This document shows, in pieces, positions 22,753 through 32,744 of a stretch of DNA of 64,000 nt; position 1 is the stretch's first letter; the number at the start of each line of letters is the position of its first letter. The DNA is from Massilia sp. Se16.2.3 (GTDB lineage Bacteria > Pseudomonadota > Gammaproteobacteria > Burkholderiales > Burkholderiaceae_D), in the NCBI RefSeq assembly GCF_014171595.1, contig NZ_CP050451.1, forward strand, positions 3,596,001 to 3,660,000. Direction: 5' to 3'. A program made the position numbers and the translations under genes. The notes under the pieces were generated by a model. That model was not told the DNA's origin. It did no database searches and saw nothing but the letters and a program-made list of their open reading frames with translations.

Positions 22753-23367
22753 CGACGACAAACAGGACCTGGCCTACAACGCCGCCGAGTTCTGCTCCAC
22801 CAAAGACGCCGCGCGCCTGCTGGGCGTGTCGCACCGCACCGTCCAGCTGTGGGTCGAAAACGGCGCGCTGCAGGCATGGAAGACCGCGGGCGGGCACCGC
22901 CGCATCACGATCGCGTCGGTCAACCGCCTGGTCGAGGCGCGTCGCCAGGCCACGGTGGCCCCGCCGACCGGCCCCGCCAGGGGGCCGCGCAAGCTGCTGC
23001 TGGTCGACGACGACCGCACCATGCTGCGCCTCTACGAGCTCGAGATCGCCGGCTGGGGCCTGCCGGTGACGGTGCTGAAGGCGCACGACGGCTTCGAGGC
23101 GCTGCTGCGCATCGGCGAACAGCGCCCGGACATCCTGGTGAGCGACCTTTCCATGCCCGGCATGGACGGCTTTCGCATGATCCGCACGCTGCGCGCCGAT
23201 CCCGCCTGCGCCGAGATGGCCATCATCGTCGTCAGCGGCCTGGACCGTCCGACGATCGAATCGATGGGCCTGCCCCGCGAAATCCCGGTCTCCCCAAGCC
23301 CGTGCCCTTCACCCAGCTGCGCGCGGCGGTCGAGCATGCCCTCGCCGGCGCGCCCGTTGCGGCCTGA
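22739..23367 (+). CDS. response regulator with N-terminal MerR/excisionase-type HTH and C-terminal receiver, one frame break
   Basis: About 208 residues. The N-terminal third has a helix-turn-helix of the BldC/excisionase type: STKDAARLLGVSHRTVQLWV followed by the wing WKTAGGHRRI. After a Pro-rich linker comes a CheY-like receiver, RKLLLVDDDRTMLRLYELE, with acceptor Asp in ILVSDLSMPGMDGF. Domain order is reversed compared with common regulators. Near 23287 (CGGTCTCCCC) one base is missing; the shifted frame supplies LPKPVPFTQLRAAVEHALAG, including the conserved Lys. Start ATG 22739 lies inside the hybrid kinase gene, so the two are coupled and probably partners. Confidence 0.85.
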
Positions 23368-23387
23368 CGCCGGGCCACGCTAGCGCC

Positions 23388-24463
23388 ATGCCTGACCCGC
23401 TGCTGCCCACCGACGTAGCGCTGCTACCGCCGGCCCTGTTCGACGCGCTCTCCGACAGTCTGCTCGTCCTTGGGGCCGACGGACGGGTGCTGCTCGCGAA
23501 CCGCGCCGCGGGCGCCCTGTTCGGCTCGACCCGGCCGAGCTGGCCGGACGGCAGGCGCAGGAACTGGCCGTCGAGGCCCTGCCCGGCTCGGCCGAGGTGG
23601 CGGCCGCCGGCCCCCTGCTGCGGCGCCAGCTGAACGGGCGCCGCCCCGACGGCACCAGCTTTCCGCTGGAACTGGCGGCCAGCATGATGACGGTCGGGGG
23701 CGAACGGCGCCTGGCCCTGCTGCTGCTGCGCGATGCCGCGCCGGCGATCGAAGCGGCCTGGCGCGACCGCGCCGCCGGCGAGCGCCGCCACAAGACCTTC
23801 CAGCTGGCCTCGCACGAGCTGCGCACGCCGCTGGCGAGCATCGTCGGCTTTTCCGAACTGCTCATCAAACGCGACTTCGACCAGGCCAGCGCGCGCGAAC
23901 TGCTCGAGATCGTGCATGCCCAGGCAGGCCTGCTCTCGACCGTCGTCACCCGGGTGCTCGACCTGGCGCGCATCGAGGCCGGCGGGCGCCATCTGCTCCG
24001 CTGCGCGGCCGAACCGATCGAGGGCGTCCTGACCCGGGCACTGGGCAGCGTCGCGCCGCTCGGCCAGAACGGGCGCATCCGCCTCGAACTCGCACCGGGC
24101 CTGCCGCCCGTCGCCGCCGACGCGCACCGCCTGCAACAGGCGTTCGCCAACGTCCTCGCCAACAGCATCGCCTACTCGGACCCGCCCACGCCGATCACTG
24201 TCAGTGCCTGGCTCGACACCGGCGCGGTTGCCGTGCGGGTGGCGGACGCGGGACGCGGCATGAGCCTTGACGAGCGCGAGCGGCTGTTCGAAGCGTTCTA
24301 CCGGGGCCCGCATGCGCACGGCCCCGGCACCGGCCTGGGCATGGCGATCTTCAAGGAGATCATCGACCTGCATGGCGGAAGCATCGAGGTCGAGTCGAAC
24401 CCGGGCCGCGGCACCGCCGTCACGGTGCGCCTGCCCCTTGCCGGAGCCTTGCACCATGGGTGA
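23388..24463 (+). CDS. soluble PAS-HisKA-HATPase sensor kinase, one frame break
   Basis: About 358 residues, no transmembrane helix. An N-terminal PAS domain (LFDALSDSLLVLGADGRVLLANRAAGALFG) is followed by HisKA ([22 protein letters not shown], His acceptor) and HATPase with N box (FANVLANSIAYSD), DAGRGMS and GTGLGMAIFKEIIDLHGG. The break near 23524-23530 (GGCTCGACCCGG) is best explained by one missing C, giving GLDPAELAGRQAQ. ATG 23388 follows the HTH-receiver gene by 20 bases; the stop overlaps the next receiver by 8 bases. The signal sensed is unknown. Confidence 0.85.
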
Positions 24464-24816
24464 TGCCATCCTGGTCGTGGACGACCAGCGCGAACTGCGC
24501 CTCCTGATCCGCCTGAGCCTCCGGCACTGGGACGGGTCGAGACCGCCGGATCGGTGGGGAAACGATGGACAAGGTGCGCAGCGACCGGCCGCGCCTGATC
24601 GTGCTCGACGTCTCGCTCGGCACCGAGAGCGGCCTGGAGCTATGCCGGGCGCTCAAGTCGGATCCGGCAACGCGGGAGATCCGCATCATGCTGCTGTCGG
24701 CCCACGGCCAGCAGGCCGATATCGCGGCCGGCATGGCCGCCGGCGCCGACCGCTACATGCTCAAGCCGTTCAGCCCGCGCGACCTGCTGGCGGCCGCCGC
24801 CGAACTGATGACCTAA
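24456..24816 (+). CDS. single-domain receiver (CheY-like), frame breaks
   Basis: About 120 residues with only a receiver domain: AILVVDDQRELRLLIRLSLR at the start, acceptor Asp in LIVLDVSLGTESGLELC, then IMLLSAHGQQADIAAGMAAGADRYMLKPFSP with the conserved Thr/Ser and Lys. The frame is disturbed between about 24525 and 24562; a two-step correction gives RVETAGSVG then MDKVRSDRP. No output domain, so it probably relays phosphate or acts by protein contact. The stop codon TAA (24814-24816) lies inside the terminal repeat of the element at 24813-24977. Confidence 0.78.
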
Positions 24817-24977
24817 GTACTCGACCGGAAATAAATGTGAATTTTGGCAAACAGAACCGGATGCGGTGCAAGGCGGCGGCGAGCGCGCCGCAGTGCGAGC
24901 ACTGCAAGCACGAGCCAACGCAGCAACGCGCCGGTTATGGAAGCCAAAAACACATTTATTTTTGGTCGAGTACTTAG
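24813..24977. repeat. 165-bp inverted-repeat element between convergent genes
   Basis: The ends are exact inverted copies of CTAAGTACTCGACC. The arms continue for about 45 bases with few differences (AAATAAATGTG, TTTTGGC, ACCGG match on both sides), enclosing a GC-rich centre with further internal pairing (GCGGCGGCGAGCGCGCCGC). Both flanking genes take their TAA stop from the terminal CTAAGT. It may be a MITE or a bidirectional transcription barrier. Confidence 0.85.
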
Positions 24978-27360
24978 ACCCGCCAGGGGCGGCTACGCCC
25001 CCGGGCAATGCGTGGCGCCAGCGCGGGCGCGGCCACCGCCTCGTTGTAGCGCCCCGGTGCCCGCGGCAGCGTGACGTGGAAGACGGCGCCGCCACCGGGC
25101 GCGTCGCCGATCGCGATGCCGCCGCCGTGCTCCTCGACGATGCGCTTGCAGATCGCCAGGCCCAGGCCGGTGCCGCCGCTGCGCCCGTCCTGCGGGACCG
25201 ATCTGGACAAAGGGTTTGAATACGCGCTCGCGCTGGTCCGGCGCGATGCCGGGGCCGCGGTCGGACACCGACAGGCGCGCACCACCCCTCGAGCGGTGCC
25301 GGGGAACAGCATCACCGCGCTGCCCGGCGGCGCCACCTTGATCGCGTTCGACAGCAGATTCGTCAGCACTGGGTCATGCGGTCGGCGTCGAAGGTGGCCG
25401 CCAGCCCGGGGTCGGCGCCGGCATCGAGCACCAGTTCGACCTGGCGCGCCGTGGCCATCGCGCGCATGGTGCGCATTGCTTCGCGTGCCAGCGGCAGCAG
25501 GAGCTGGGTGCGCGGCGCGAAAGACATCATGCCGGCCTCGATCTTCTGGATGTCGAGCATGTCGTCAACGAGGCGGTTCAGGCGCAGGCAGTTGGCGTTG
25601 CAGATCTCGATCACCTCCTGCACATCGAGCGGCAACTGGCCCAGCGCGCCCTCGGCGAGCAGCGCCAGCGAGGCGCGGATCGAGGTCAGCGGCGTGCGCA
25701 ATTCGTGCGAGACGGTGCCGACGAACTCGTTCTTCATCTGGTCGATCCGTTTGCGTTCGGTGATATCGCGCAGGAAGATGCTGAAGACCGCCGCCGCGCC
25801 CGCCCCGGTCAGGCTGGTGCTCATTTCCACCGGAATTTCCAGGCCGTGGCGGTCGGTGACGACGCGCTCGATACGCTCGCCCAGCATGCCCTGCTGCCCG
25901 TTTTCCACGAACGCCAGCATGGGCGCCGATTCAGGCGGGCGGAAGCGTTCCGGCAGCATCAATTCCACCAGGTCATGCCCGATCGCCTCGTGGCGGCGCC
26001 AGCCCAGCAGGGCTTCGGCCTGGCTGTTCCATTCCTTGATGCGGCCCTCGAGGTCGGCGGCGATGAAGGCATCCTGCGAGGCGTCGACGATGGCGCGGAT
26101 GCGCGCTTCGCTGGCCTGCACTTTCTCCGGGGCGCCGCGCAGTTCGTGGGTGCGCGCCTCGACCAGCACCTCGAGCGTGCCGTTCAGTTGCTGCAACTGG
26201 CTGCGGCGCGCCTCGAGGTCCGTCACCGTGGTGTTGAGCGACTCGCGCAGCGCGCGCACCTCGGCATAGCCGCCGGCCTGCGGCACCAGCGGCGCCGCCC
26301 CGTCCTTGAGCGCGCTGGCCGCGCTGGCCAGGCGCTCGAGCGGGCGCGTGATGCGGCGCGCCAGCGCCACGCCGGCCAGCGAAAACACCAGCGCCAGGGC
26401 GACCCCGCACCAGAGCATGTAGCGGCGCATGGCGCGCACCGGCGCATAGGCGCTGTCGACGTCCTGGCGCACCAGCACGGTCCAGCCCAGTCCGCGGTAA
26501 TTGGCATAGCCATTGCCCCGGTGGTAGCCGACCACGTAGTCGCGCCCGTCGCGCCAGCGCTCGAGCACGAACCCGCCCTGGCGCTCGGTGGCGGCGCGGT
26601 ACAGGCTGCCCCGGGTGAGGCGGCGATCGAGCAGGTTCGACGGTCCCAGCAGCACGCGCCCGGTGCGGTCGAGGATCAGGGTATCGACCGGGCTGCGGCG
26701 CGCGACCGAACCCACCACCGAACGCTCGACTTCGCGCGCCCAGTTCCACGACAGGTGGGTGCCGAGCACGCCGCGGATCTTGCCGCTCGCATCAGCGAAG
26801 GGAAAGGACAGGTCGACGAAGCGGCGCGGCTCGGCCTGGGTCGGCAGCAGCCTGGCCAGCAGCACCGCCTCGTGGACGTCGCCGACATAGCCGTCGAGCA
26901 AGCCTTCGCGGAACCACGGGCGTGCCGACACATCCGCGCCGACCAGCAGGCCGTTGCCGGTAGCGCGCACCTTGCCGTCGACGCCGACCACGCCGATCCA
27001 TTCGTAGTAGCTGTAGCTCTGCTGCACGCGCGCCAGCGCGCGTGATGTGGCGGCGCCGTCGGTGTTCGGGTCGGTGAGCGCGGGCTGCGCGGCCATCAGC
27101 GCCACTTCGCGGTAGCGCTCGAACATGCCGCGCTCGAGCTTGTCGGAGGTCTGGGCGGCCAGGTCGGCGAGACCCTGGCCGATCGCGTTCTCGGCGTCCA
27201 GGATCGCGCGCCGCTCGACGAGCGTGACCAGCGCCACCGTCAGGACGATCGACAGCAGCGAGAACGCCAGGGCGAGCTGGGTGGCGAGGCCGCCTGGCAG
27301 GAATTTGTTCAGTTTGCTGTACAAGTCACCCTCATATTGCTTTTTGACCAACAATTGCAC
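24974..27360 (-). CDS. membrane sensor histidine kinase: periplasmic sensor, HAMP, PAS, HisKA, HATPase; three frame breaks
   Basis: About 795 residues. First transmembrane helix [20 protein letters not shown] (residues about 22-41), a large periplasmic Cache-like domain ([40 protein letters not shown]), second helix [23 protein letters not shown], a coiled coil ([20 protein letters not shown]), PAS ([20 protein letters not shown]) and HisKA ([20 protein letters not shown]). The catalytic domain is split: near 25371 one G is missing (ACCCAGTGCTG for ACCCAGGTGCTG), then [17 protein letters not shown] and [20 protein letters not shown] lie in alternating frames. GTG 27360 is the likely start. 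Convergent with the receiver at 24456. Confidence 0.82.
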
Positions 27361-27427
27361 CCCTAGCACGGGGGAGCGCGCCACCGGCGCACCCGGGCGC
27401 ATGTGGAATGAAGGCGTGCCCGGCCGC

Positions 27428-28096
27428 TCATGCCGGCGCCCTCCCCGCCGCCGGCGATGGCCGGGCAAGCACCATGCCCGGGCGCAGCGCGGTTTCGGTG
27501 ACCTCGGCCAGCGGCGGCTGGTAGCCGTCGTCGATCCAGTGCAGGGCAATGTGCATGACACCGCCGACCACGCCGGCCTGCAGCAGGGAGTCGGCGGGGC
27601 TCGCCGGCGGGCCAGGCGCGTCCGTCCCCCCTTGCCGGTGCGGCAAGCTCGCGCGCGACGGCGGCGCCGATCGCCCGCAAGGCCGCGTCGAAGGCCCTGT
27701 CCACTTCCCGGCTCACGCCGCGGATCTCGACCAGGAAGACGCGCGCCGAAGCCGGATCGCGCTGCAGCGCCGCGAAGTAGGCCGCGAGCATGGCGCGGGC
27801 GCGGGCCACGCGGCCGCGGCCCGCGGCCCGCGCTGCCGCGGTGATCTCGCCGAAGACGCCATAGGTGACGGTATTGAAGCAGGTGACCAGCAGCGCTTCG
27901 CTGTTGTCGAAAGACTCATAGAAATAGCGTTCGGTCAGCCCTGCCGCTTCGCACACGGCCTTGACGGTGGCCTGGCGATAGCCGCGTGCGCCATACACGG
28001 CCAGCGCGGCGGCGATCAGCCGGGCGCGGCGCTGGGCACGGCGCTCCTCGGGGAGACGCCGCGGTAGGCGCGCGCAACAGGTGTGTCAGGAGTCAT
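27428..28096 (-). CDS. TetR-family regulator divergent from the monooxygenase operon, two frame breaks
   Basis: About 220 residues. HTH region [20 protein letters not shown] then [18 protein letters not shown] with the YFYESF recognition-helix core. The ligand domain contains [27 protein letters not shown] and, in a second frame, [20 protein letters not shown] to the stop at 27428. Breaks lie near 28058 (CTCCCCGAGG, between the extreme N-terminus and the HTH) and near 27625 in a G-run. Start ATG 28096 is 83 bases from the divergent monooxygenase start. It probably represses that operon through the palindrome at 28131-28154. Confidence 0.8.
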
Positions 28097-28130
28097 GGCC
28101 CCATTTTGACACATTTGCTTGTCAGTCAGA

Positions 28131-28154
28131 AAGTGACAATGTACAGTGTCACTT
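28131..28154. promoter_or_regulatory. 24-bp palindrome, candidate TetR operator
   Basis: AAGTGACA and TGTCACTT are perfect inverted half-sites separated by 8 bases (ATGTACAG). The site lies between the divergent TetR start (28096) and monooxygenase start (28180). Related TGACA/TGTCA words also occur at 28084-28088 and 28107-28111, so a second weaker site is possible. Confidence 0.7.
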
Positions 28155-28179
28155 CATTAAAAATACAATTCGAGACACC

Positions 28180-29690
28180 ATGTTGACCCCGCAATCCTCC
28201 GGCACTGCGACCCAGGCCGGATTGCATCACGACGCGCCCCTCGACGTGCTGATCGTCGGCGCCGGGCTGTCGGGCATCGGCGCCGCGGCCATGCTGCAGG
28301 AACGCTGCCCCGGCAAGCGCTACGCCATCCTCGAGGCGCGCGGCGCCATCGGCGGCACCGGGACCTGTTCCGCTACCCCGGCATCCGCTCCGACTCCGAC
28401 ATGTACACGCTCGGCTACGGCTTCAAGCCCCGGCTGGACGCGAAAGCCATCGCCGACGGCCCGGCGATCCGCGCCTACATCCGCGAGACCGCCGCCAGCC
28501 ACGGCATCGAGCCGCACATCCGCTTCCACCACAAGGTGGTGCGCGTGGCCTGGTCGAGCGCAGATGCCTGCTGGACGGTCGACGCCGAGCATGGTCCGAG
28601 CGGCGAAACGCGCCGGCTGCGTACCCGTTTTCTCCACATGTGCAGCGGCTACTACGACTACGACCAGGCCTACCGGCCGCGTTTCGAGGGTGAAGAGGCT
28701 TACCGCGGACGCATCGTGCAGCCGCAGTTCTGGCCCGGGGACCTGGACTACGCCGGCAAGCGCGTGGTCGTGATCGGCAGCGGCGCCACCGCCGTCACGC
28801 TGGTGCCGGCGATGGCCGCACAGGGCGCACACGTGACGATGCTCCAGCGTACGCCCACCTATGTGGTGGCGCGCCCGTCGGAATACCGTTTTGCGCAGCG
28901 CCTGCAGCGGCACCTGCCGCCGAAACTGGCCTACTGGGCCACGCGCTGGCGCGTGATCCTGGAAAGCATGCTGCTGTACCGCCTCGCCCGCAGCAAACCG
29001 GAGCTGGCGAAGAAGAAGATCGTCGAGATGGCGCGCCACCAGCTGGGGCCCGACTTCGATGTCGCCACCCATTTCACCCCAAGCTACAAGCCCTGGGACC
29101 AGCGCGTCTGCGTGGTACCGGACGGCGACCTGTTCCGGGCGATTCGCCGCGGCCAGGCTGAAGTCGTGACCGACCACATCGCCCGCTTCAATGAAAGCGG
29201 CATCGTGCTCGCTTCGGGGCGCGTGCTCGAAGCCGACGTGGTGGTGCTGGCAACCGGCCTGTCGCTGAGAGTGCTGGGCGGCGCGACGATCACGGTCGAC
29301 GGCCTGCCCTTCGACCCAAGTGCCGCCATGTCGTACAAGGGCATGATGCTGAGCGACATGCCCAACAGCGTCATGACCTTTGGCTACACGAACGCTTCCT
29401 GGACCCTGAAGGCCGACCTGACGGCCGGCTACGTCTGCCGCCTGCTGAAGTACATGGACAAGCATCGCGTGGACATCGCCGTGGTGCGGCGCGAAGCGGG
29501 CGTGCAGCCGGAACCCTTCCTCAGCTTCACCTCGGGCTACGTGCAGCGGGCGGCAAGCCTGCTGCCGAAGCAGGGTTCGCGCCGGCCCTGGCAGGTCTAC
29601 CAGAACTACCTGCAAGACATGTTCACCATCCGCTTCGGGCGGATTGCCGACGGCGTCATGCGCTTCGGTGCGAAAGGAGGCATGCCGTGA
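28180..29690 (+). CDS. FAD-dependent monooxygenase, Baeyer-Villiger/EthA type, one frame break
   Basis: About 503 residues. FAD motif [19 protein letters not shown] at residues about 18-36; [21 protein letters not shown] is characteristic of flavin-dependent N-oxide/Baeyer-Villiger enzymes; NADPH motif [15 protein letters not shown]. The BVMO fingerprint region reads [20 protein letters not shown], where Gln stands at the usual His position. Near 28360 ACCGGGACC lacks a T; the corrected reading GGTWDLFRYPG is continuous. The family inserts oxygen next to ketones to give esters. With the SDR and hydrolase that follow, a pathway alcohol to ketone to ester to acid plus alcohol is plausible. Substrate unknown. 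Confidence 0.87.
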
Positions 29691-30495
29691 ACCTCACGAA
29701 CCGTGTCGCCCCGGTCACCGGTGCCGGCAGCGGCATCGGCCGCGCCACCGCCGTCGCCCTCGCCCGCCGCGGCTGCCACCTGGCGCTATGCGACATCGAC
29801 GCCGCCGGCCTGGAGGAGAGTGCCTGGATGCTCGGCACCCGGGGCGTGCGCGTGACCACCCATGTGCTGGACGTGGCCGACCGCGAGGCCGTGCGCGCCC
29901 TGCCGCCCGCCATCCACGCCGCCCACAAGCGCCTCGACGTCCTGGTCAACAATGCCGGCGTCGCCCGGGCGGCAGCTTCGAACAGGTGAGCGAGGCCGAT
30001 TTCGACTGGCTCATGGAGATCAATTTCGGCGGCGTGGTGCGCATGACGCGCGCCTTCCCGCCGCTGCTGCGCGCCAGCGACGAGGCCCGCATCGTCAACG
30101 TGTCGAGCATCTATGGCATCGTCTCGCCGCCGGGCCAGGTGGCCTATTCGAGCAGCAAGTTCGCGGTGCGCGCTTTTTTCCAACGCGCTGCGCCACGAGC
30201 TTGAAGGCAGCACCGTCGGCGTCAGCGTCGTCCATCCGGGCGGCGTGACCACGGCGATCGCGCGCAGCGCCCGGTGCCCGCTGGCACCCCGCTTGAAGAT
30301 GTCGAACGCGGACGCCGCCTGGCCGAGCGACTGCTGCGGTTGCCACCCGAGGCCGCCGGAGAAATCATCGCCCGCGGCATCGAGGCGCGCGCCGCGCGCA
30401 TCCTCGTCGGCACCGACGCCAAAATCGTCTCCCTCCTCGAACGCCTGGCGCCCGTGCACTACTGGCGCCTACTCAAGAAAGCCGCTTCCCGATGA
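29687..30495 (+). CDS. short-chain dehydrogenase/reductase, three frame breaks
   Basis: About 270 residues. Cofactor site VTGAGSGIGRATAVALARRG (N-terminal TGxxxGxG), NNAGVA, catalytic Ser in RIVNVSSIYG and the YSSSK catalytic Tyr/Lys pair in VAYSSSKFAVRAF. Breaks: near 29968 (GCCCGGGCGGC lacks a G; corrected NNAGVARGGSFEQ), near 30170 (one extra T in a six-T run; corrected AFSNALRHELEG), near 30275 (GCGCCCGGTGCC lacks a C; corrected RSAPVPAGTPLEDV). ATGA overlap with the monooxygenase and with the hydrolase. Probably interconverts the alcohol and ketone forms of the operon's substrate (inference). Confidence 0.87.
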
Positions 30496-31459
30496 ACGTA
30501 CTCCTGTTTGCCCTCGGCCTGACCCTGTTGATCTTGCTGGGCCTGGCCTTCTTCAGCGCCCGCACCGCACGCCGCATCGAAGGCTTCCTGCCGCCGCGCG
30601 GGCGCTTCGTCGAGGTGCCGGGCGCGCGCCTGCACGTTCGCGAACTGGGCGAGACTGACGCCGACCGCCCGGCGATCCTGCTGGTGCACGGGCTGGGCGG
30701 CCAGGGTGCCCACTTCGACTACGGCGTGGCGCAGCAACTGGCCGCGCATTTCCGCGTGATCGTGGTCGACCGCCCGGGCTCGGGCCACTCGCTGCGGGGC
30801 CCCGGTGCCGGCGCCGACGTCTCGGCCCAGGCCGCGGCGCTGGCCGCCCTCATTGCCCAGCTGAAGCTGGTGCGTCCGGTCGTTGCCGGCCACTCGCTGG
30901 GCGGCGCGATCGCGCTGGCGCTGGCGCTCGAGCATCCGGCGTCGGTCGGCGCGCTGGCGCTGGTGGCGCCGCTGTCGCACGCGCCCGAAACGGCGCCGGC
31001 AGCGTTCCGCGCCCTGACGATCGAGACCGGATGGCTGCGCAGCCTGTTCGCCTGGACCCTGGCCACCCCAGCCTCGATTGCCGGCAGCAAGAAGGTGTTG
31101 GCCGCCGTGTTTTCCCCGGAAGCGGCGCCGCGCGACTTCGCCGTCAAGGGCGGCGGCCTGCTGGGCCTGCGTCCGCGCGCCTTTCTGGCAGCGTCGAGCG
31201 ACATGCAAGCGATACGCTGCGCCTGCCGCAGCTTGAGGCGCGCTATGGCGAACTGGCGCTGCCGGTGGCGGTGCTCTACGGCCGCCAGGACGCCATCCTC
31301 GACTGGCGCAAGAATGGCCAGGCGCTCGCCGAGAAGATTCCCGGTGCGCGGCTGGAACTGGTCGAAGGCGGCCATATGCTGCCGGTGACCCAGCCGGAGC
31401 ACACGGCCGACTTCGTTGCCCGCGTCGCCGGTTCCGTCCCGGTCGCGGCTGGCCACTGA
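30492..31459 (+). CDS. alpha/beta hydrolase, membrane-anchored, one frame break
   Basis: About 322 residues. An N-terminal hydrophobic helix (LLFALGLTLLILLGLAFFSA) suggests membrane anchoring. Catalytic features: HGLGGQG oxyanion loop, nucleophile Ser in VAGHSLGGAIAL, acid in VLYGRQDAILDW and His in VEGGHMLPVTQPEH. The frame shifts by one base near 31208 (GACATGCAAGCGATACG). Last gene of the three-gene operon. It may hydrolyse the ester made by the Baeyer-Villiger enzyme, but C-C bond hydrolases and epoxide hydrolases share this fold. Confidence 0.83.
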
Positions 31460-31571
31460 GCCACTTTCCCCGCCAGCCGGACTGGCGCGCGTCGCAAGCG
31501 CGCCGCGGATGCTATCGTAGGCGATGGGCACGGCACGGTGCCGCACCCGGCAATCTGATATTGGAGCACGT

Positions 31572-32549
31572 ATGCTGGTAGTAACTCATGGAGGCAAGTT
31601 CCATGCGGATGATGCCTGGGCGGTCGCGGTACTGGCCATCCTGTTTCCCGACTGCGAGATCGTGCGCACACGCGACCCCGCCATCATCGGGTCGGCCGAC
31701 TTCGCCATCGACGTCGGCGGCATCTGGGACCCGGCCACGGGCCGCTTCGACCATCACCAGAAGGGCTTTGCAGGCGCGCGCCCGAGCGGCGTGCCCTACG
31801 CCAGCGCCGGCCTGGTCTGGCGCGAGTACGGGGCGCGCTGCGTCGCTGCGCTCGCAAGCAGCCACGCGGGCACCACGCTGAGCCCGGAGACAGCCCAGCA
31901 GATTGCCTATGCCATCGACGCCGACATCGTCCAGTACCTCGATTTGTCCGACGTCGGCGCGGCCAAGAACGCTCCCGGCGGCTATGGACTCTCGGCCGTC
32001 GTTTCGGGCTTCAACCCGAACTGGCTCGACGAAGAACGCCTGGGCCATGGCGAGCCGACGGAAGCCTACCGCCTCGGCCAGTTCAGGAAGGCGATGACCC
32101 TGCTCACCGACATCATCGTCAATTCGGTGAAATACCGCGTCGGCGCCATCCTCGCGCTCGACCAGGTGCGCGGCGCCGAGCCCCTCGAAGGCGGCCGCGT
32201 CCTGTTCCTCAAGAACGCCGCCCTGCCCTGGACCGCCGTCGTGCGCAAGGAAATGCCGAAGGTGCTGTTCGTGATCAGCCACAGCATCGCCGAAAGCCGC
32301 TACCTGATCCACACGGTGCCGGTCAGCGCTGAAAGTTTCGAGGCGCGTGCCGACCTGCCCGAGCCACGGGCCGGTTTGCGCGACGCCGACCTGGCCGCGG
32401 TCACCGGCGTGCCGGACGCGACCTTCTGCCACAACGGCCGCTTCATCGCGGCCGCCAAATCCTACGAAGGCATCCGCACCCTGGCGCGCCAGGCGCTCGA
32501 TGCGGTCGACTCGGGCGCGACCACGCTGGCCGAGGCGCTGGCGCGCTGA
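31572..32549 (+). CDS. MYG1/UPF0160-family DHH phosphoesterase-like protein
   Basis: A 325-residue intact protein. The N-terminus THGGKFHADDAWAVAVL (His-x-Asp-Asp) and the motif GRFDHHQKGF (DHH) are the metal-binding signatures of the MYG1 family, whose eukaryotic members are 3'-5' RNA exonucleases. The C-terminal part has LPWTAVVRKEMPKVLFVIS and TFCHNGRFIAAAKS. ATG 31572 follows GGAGCACGT. Stands alone. The bacterial function is not established; a nuclease or oligonucleotide phosphoesterase role is inferred from the family. Confidence 0.85.
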   Translation: MLVVTHGGKFHADDAWAVAVLAILFPDCEIVRTRDPAIIGSADFAIDVGGIWDPATGRFDHHQKGFAGARPSGVPYASAGLVWREYGARCVAALASSHAGTTLSPETAQQIAYAIDADIVQYLDLSDVGAAKNAPGGYGLSAVVSGFNPNWLDEERLGHGEPTEAYRLGQFRKAMTLLTDIIVNSVKYRVGAILALDQVRGAEPLEGGRVLFLKNAALPWTAVVRKEMPKVLFVISHSIAESRYLIHTVPVSAESFEARADLPEPRAGLRDADLAAVTGVPDATFCHNGRFIAAAKSYEGIRTLARQALDAVDSGATTLAEALAR

Positions 32550-32594
32550 GCGGGCGCGCCCGGGCGGCGTGGCCTGGCGCGCCAGCAGGATCCC

Positions 32595-32637
32595 GCATGG
32601 ACGGGCCGCCCGGCAATGCCGCGCCGCCCGTCCATGC
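32595..32637. terminator. perfect 12-bp hairpin after the MYG1-like gene
   Basis: GCATGGACGGGC and GCCCGTCCATGC are exact inverted copies around a 19-base GC-rich loop that can itself pair. No T-run, so it is a probable Rho-assisted or mRNA-stabilising structure. Confidence 0.55.
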
Positions 32638-32744
32638 CGACACGGGAATCCCGGATGAGTTAAGATCGGTGCCGCAGCGGCCGCCGCACGCGTGCGCCGG
32701 CCACTTTCCGTCGACCTCCCCCTTGCGCTGACCGCCCTGTTCCC

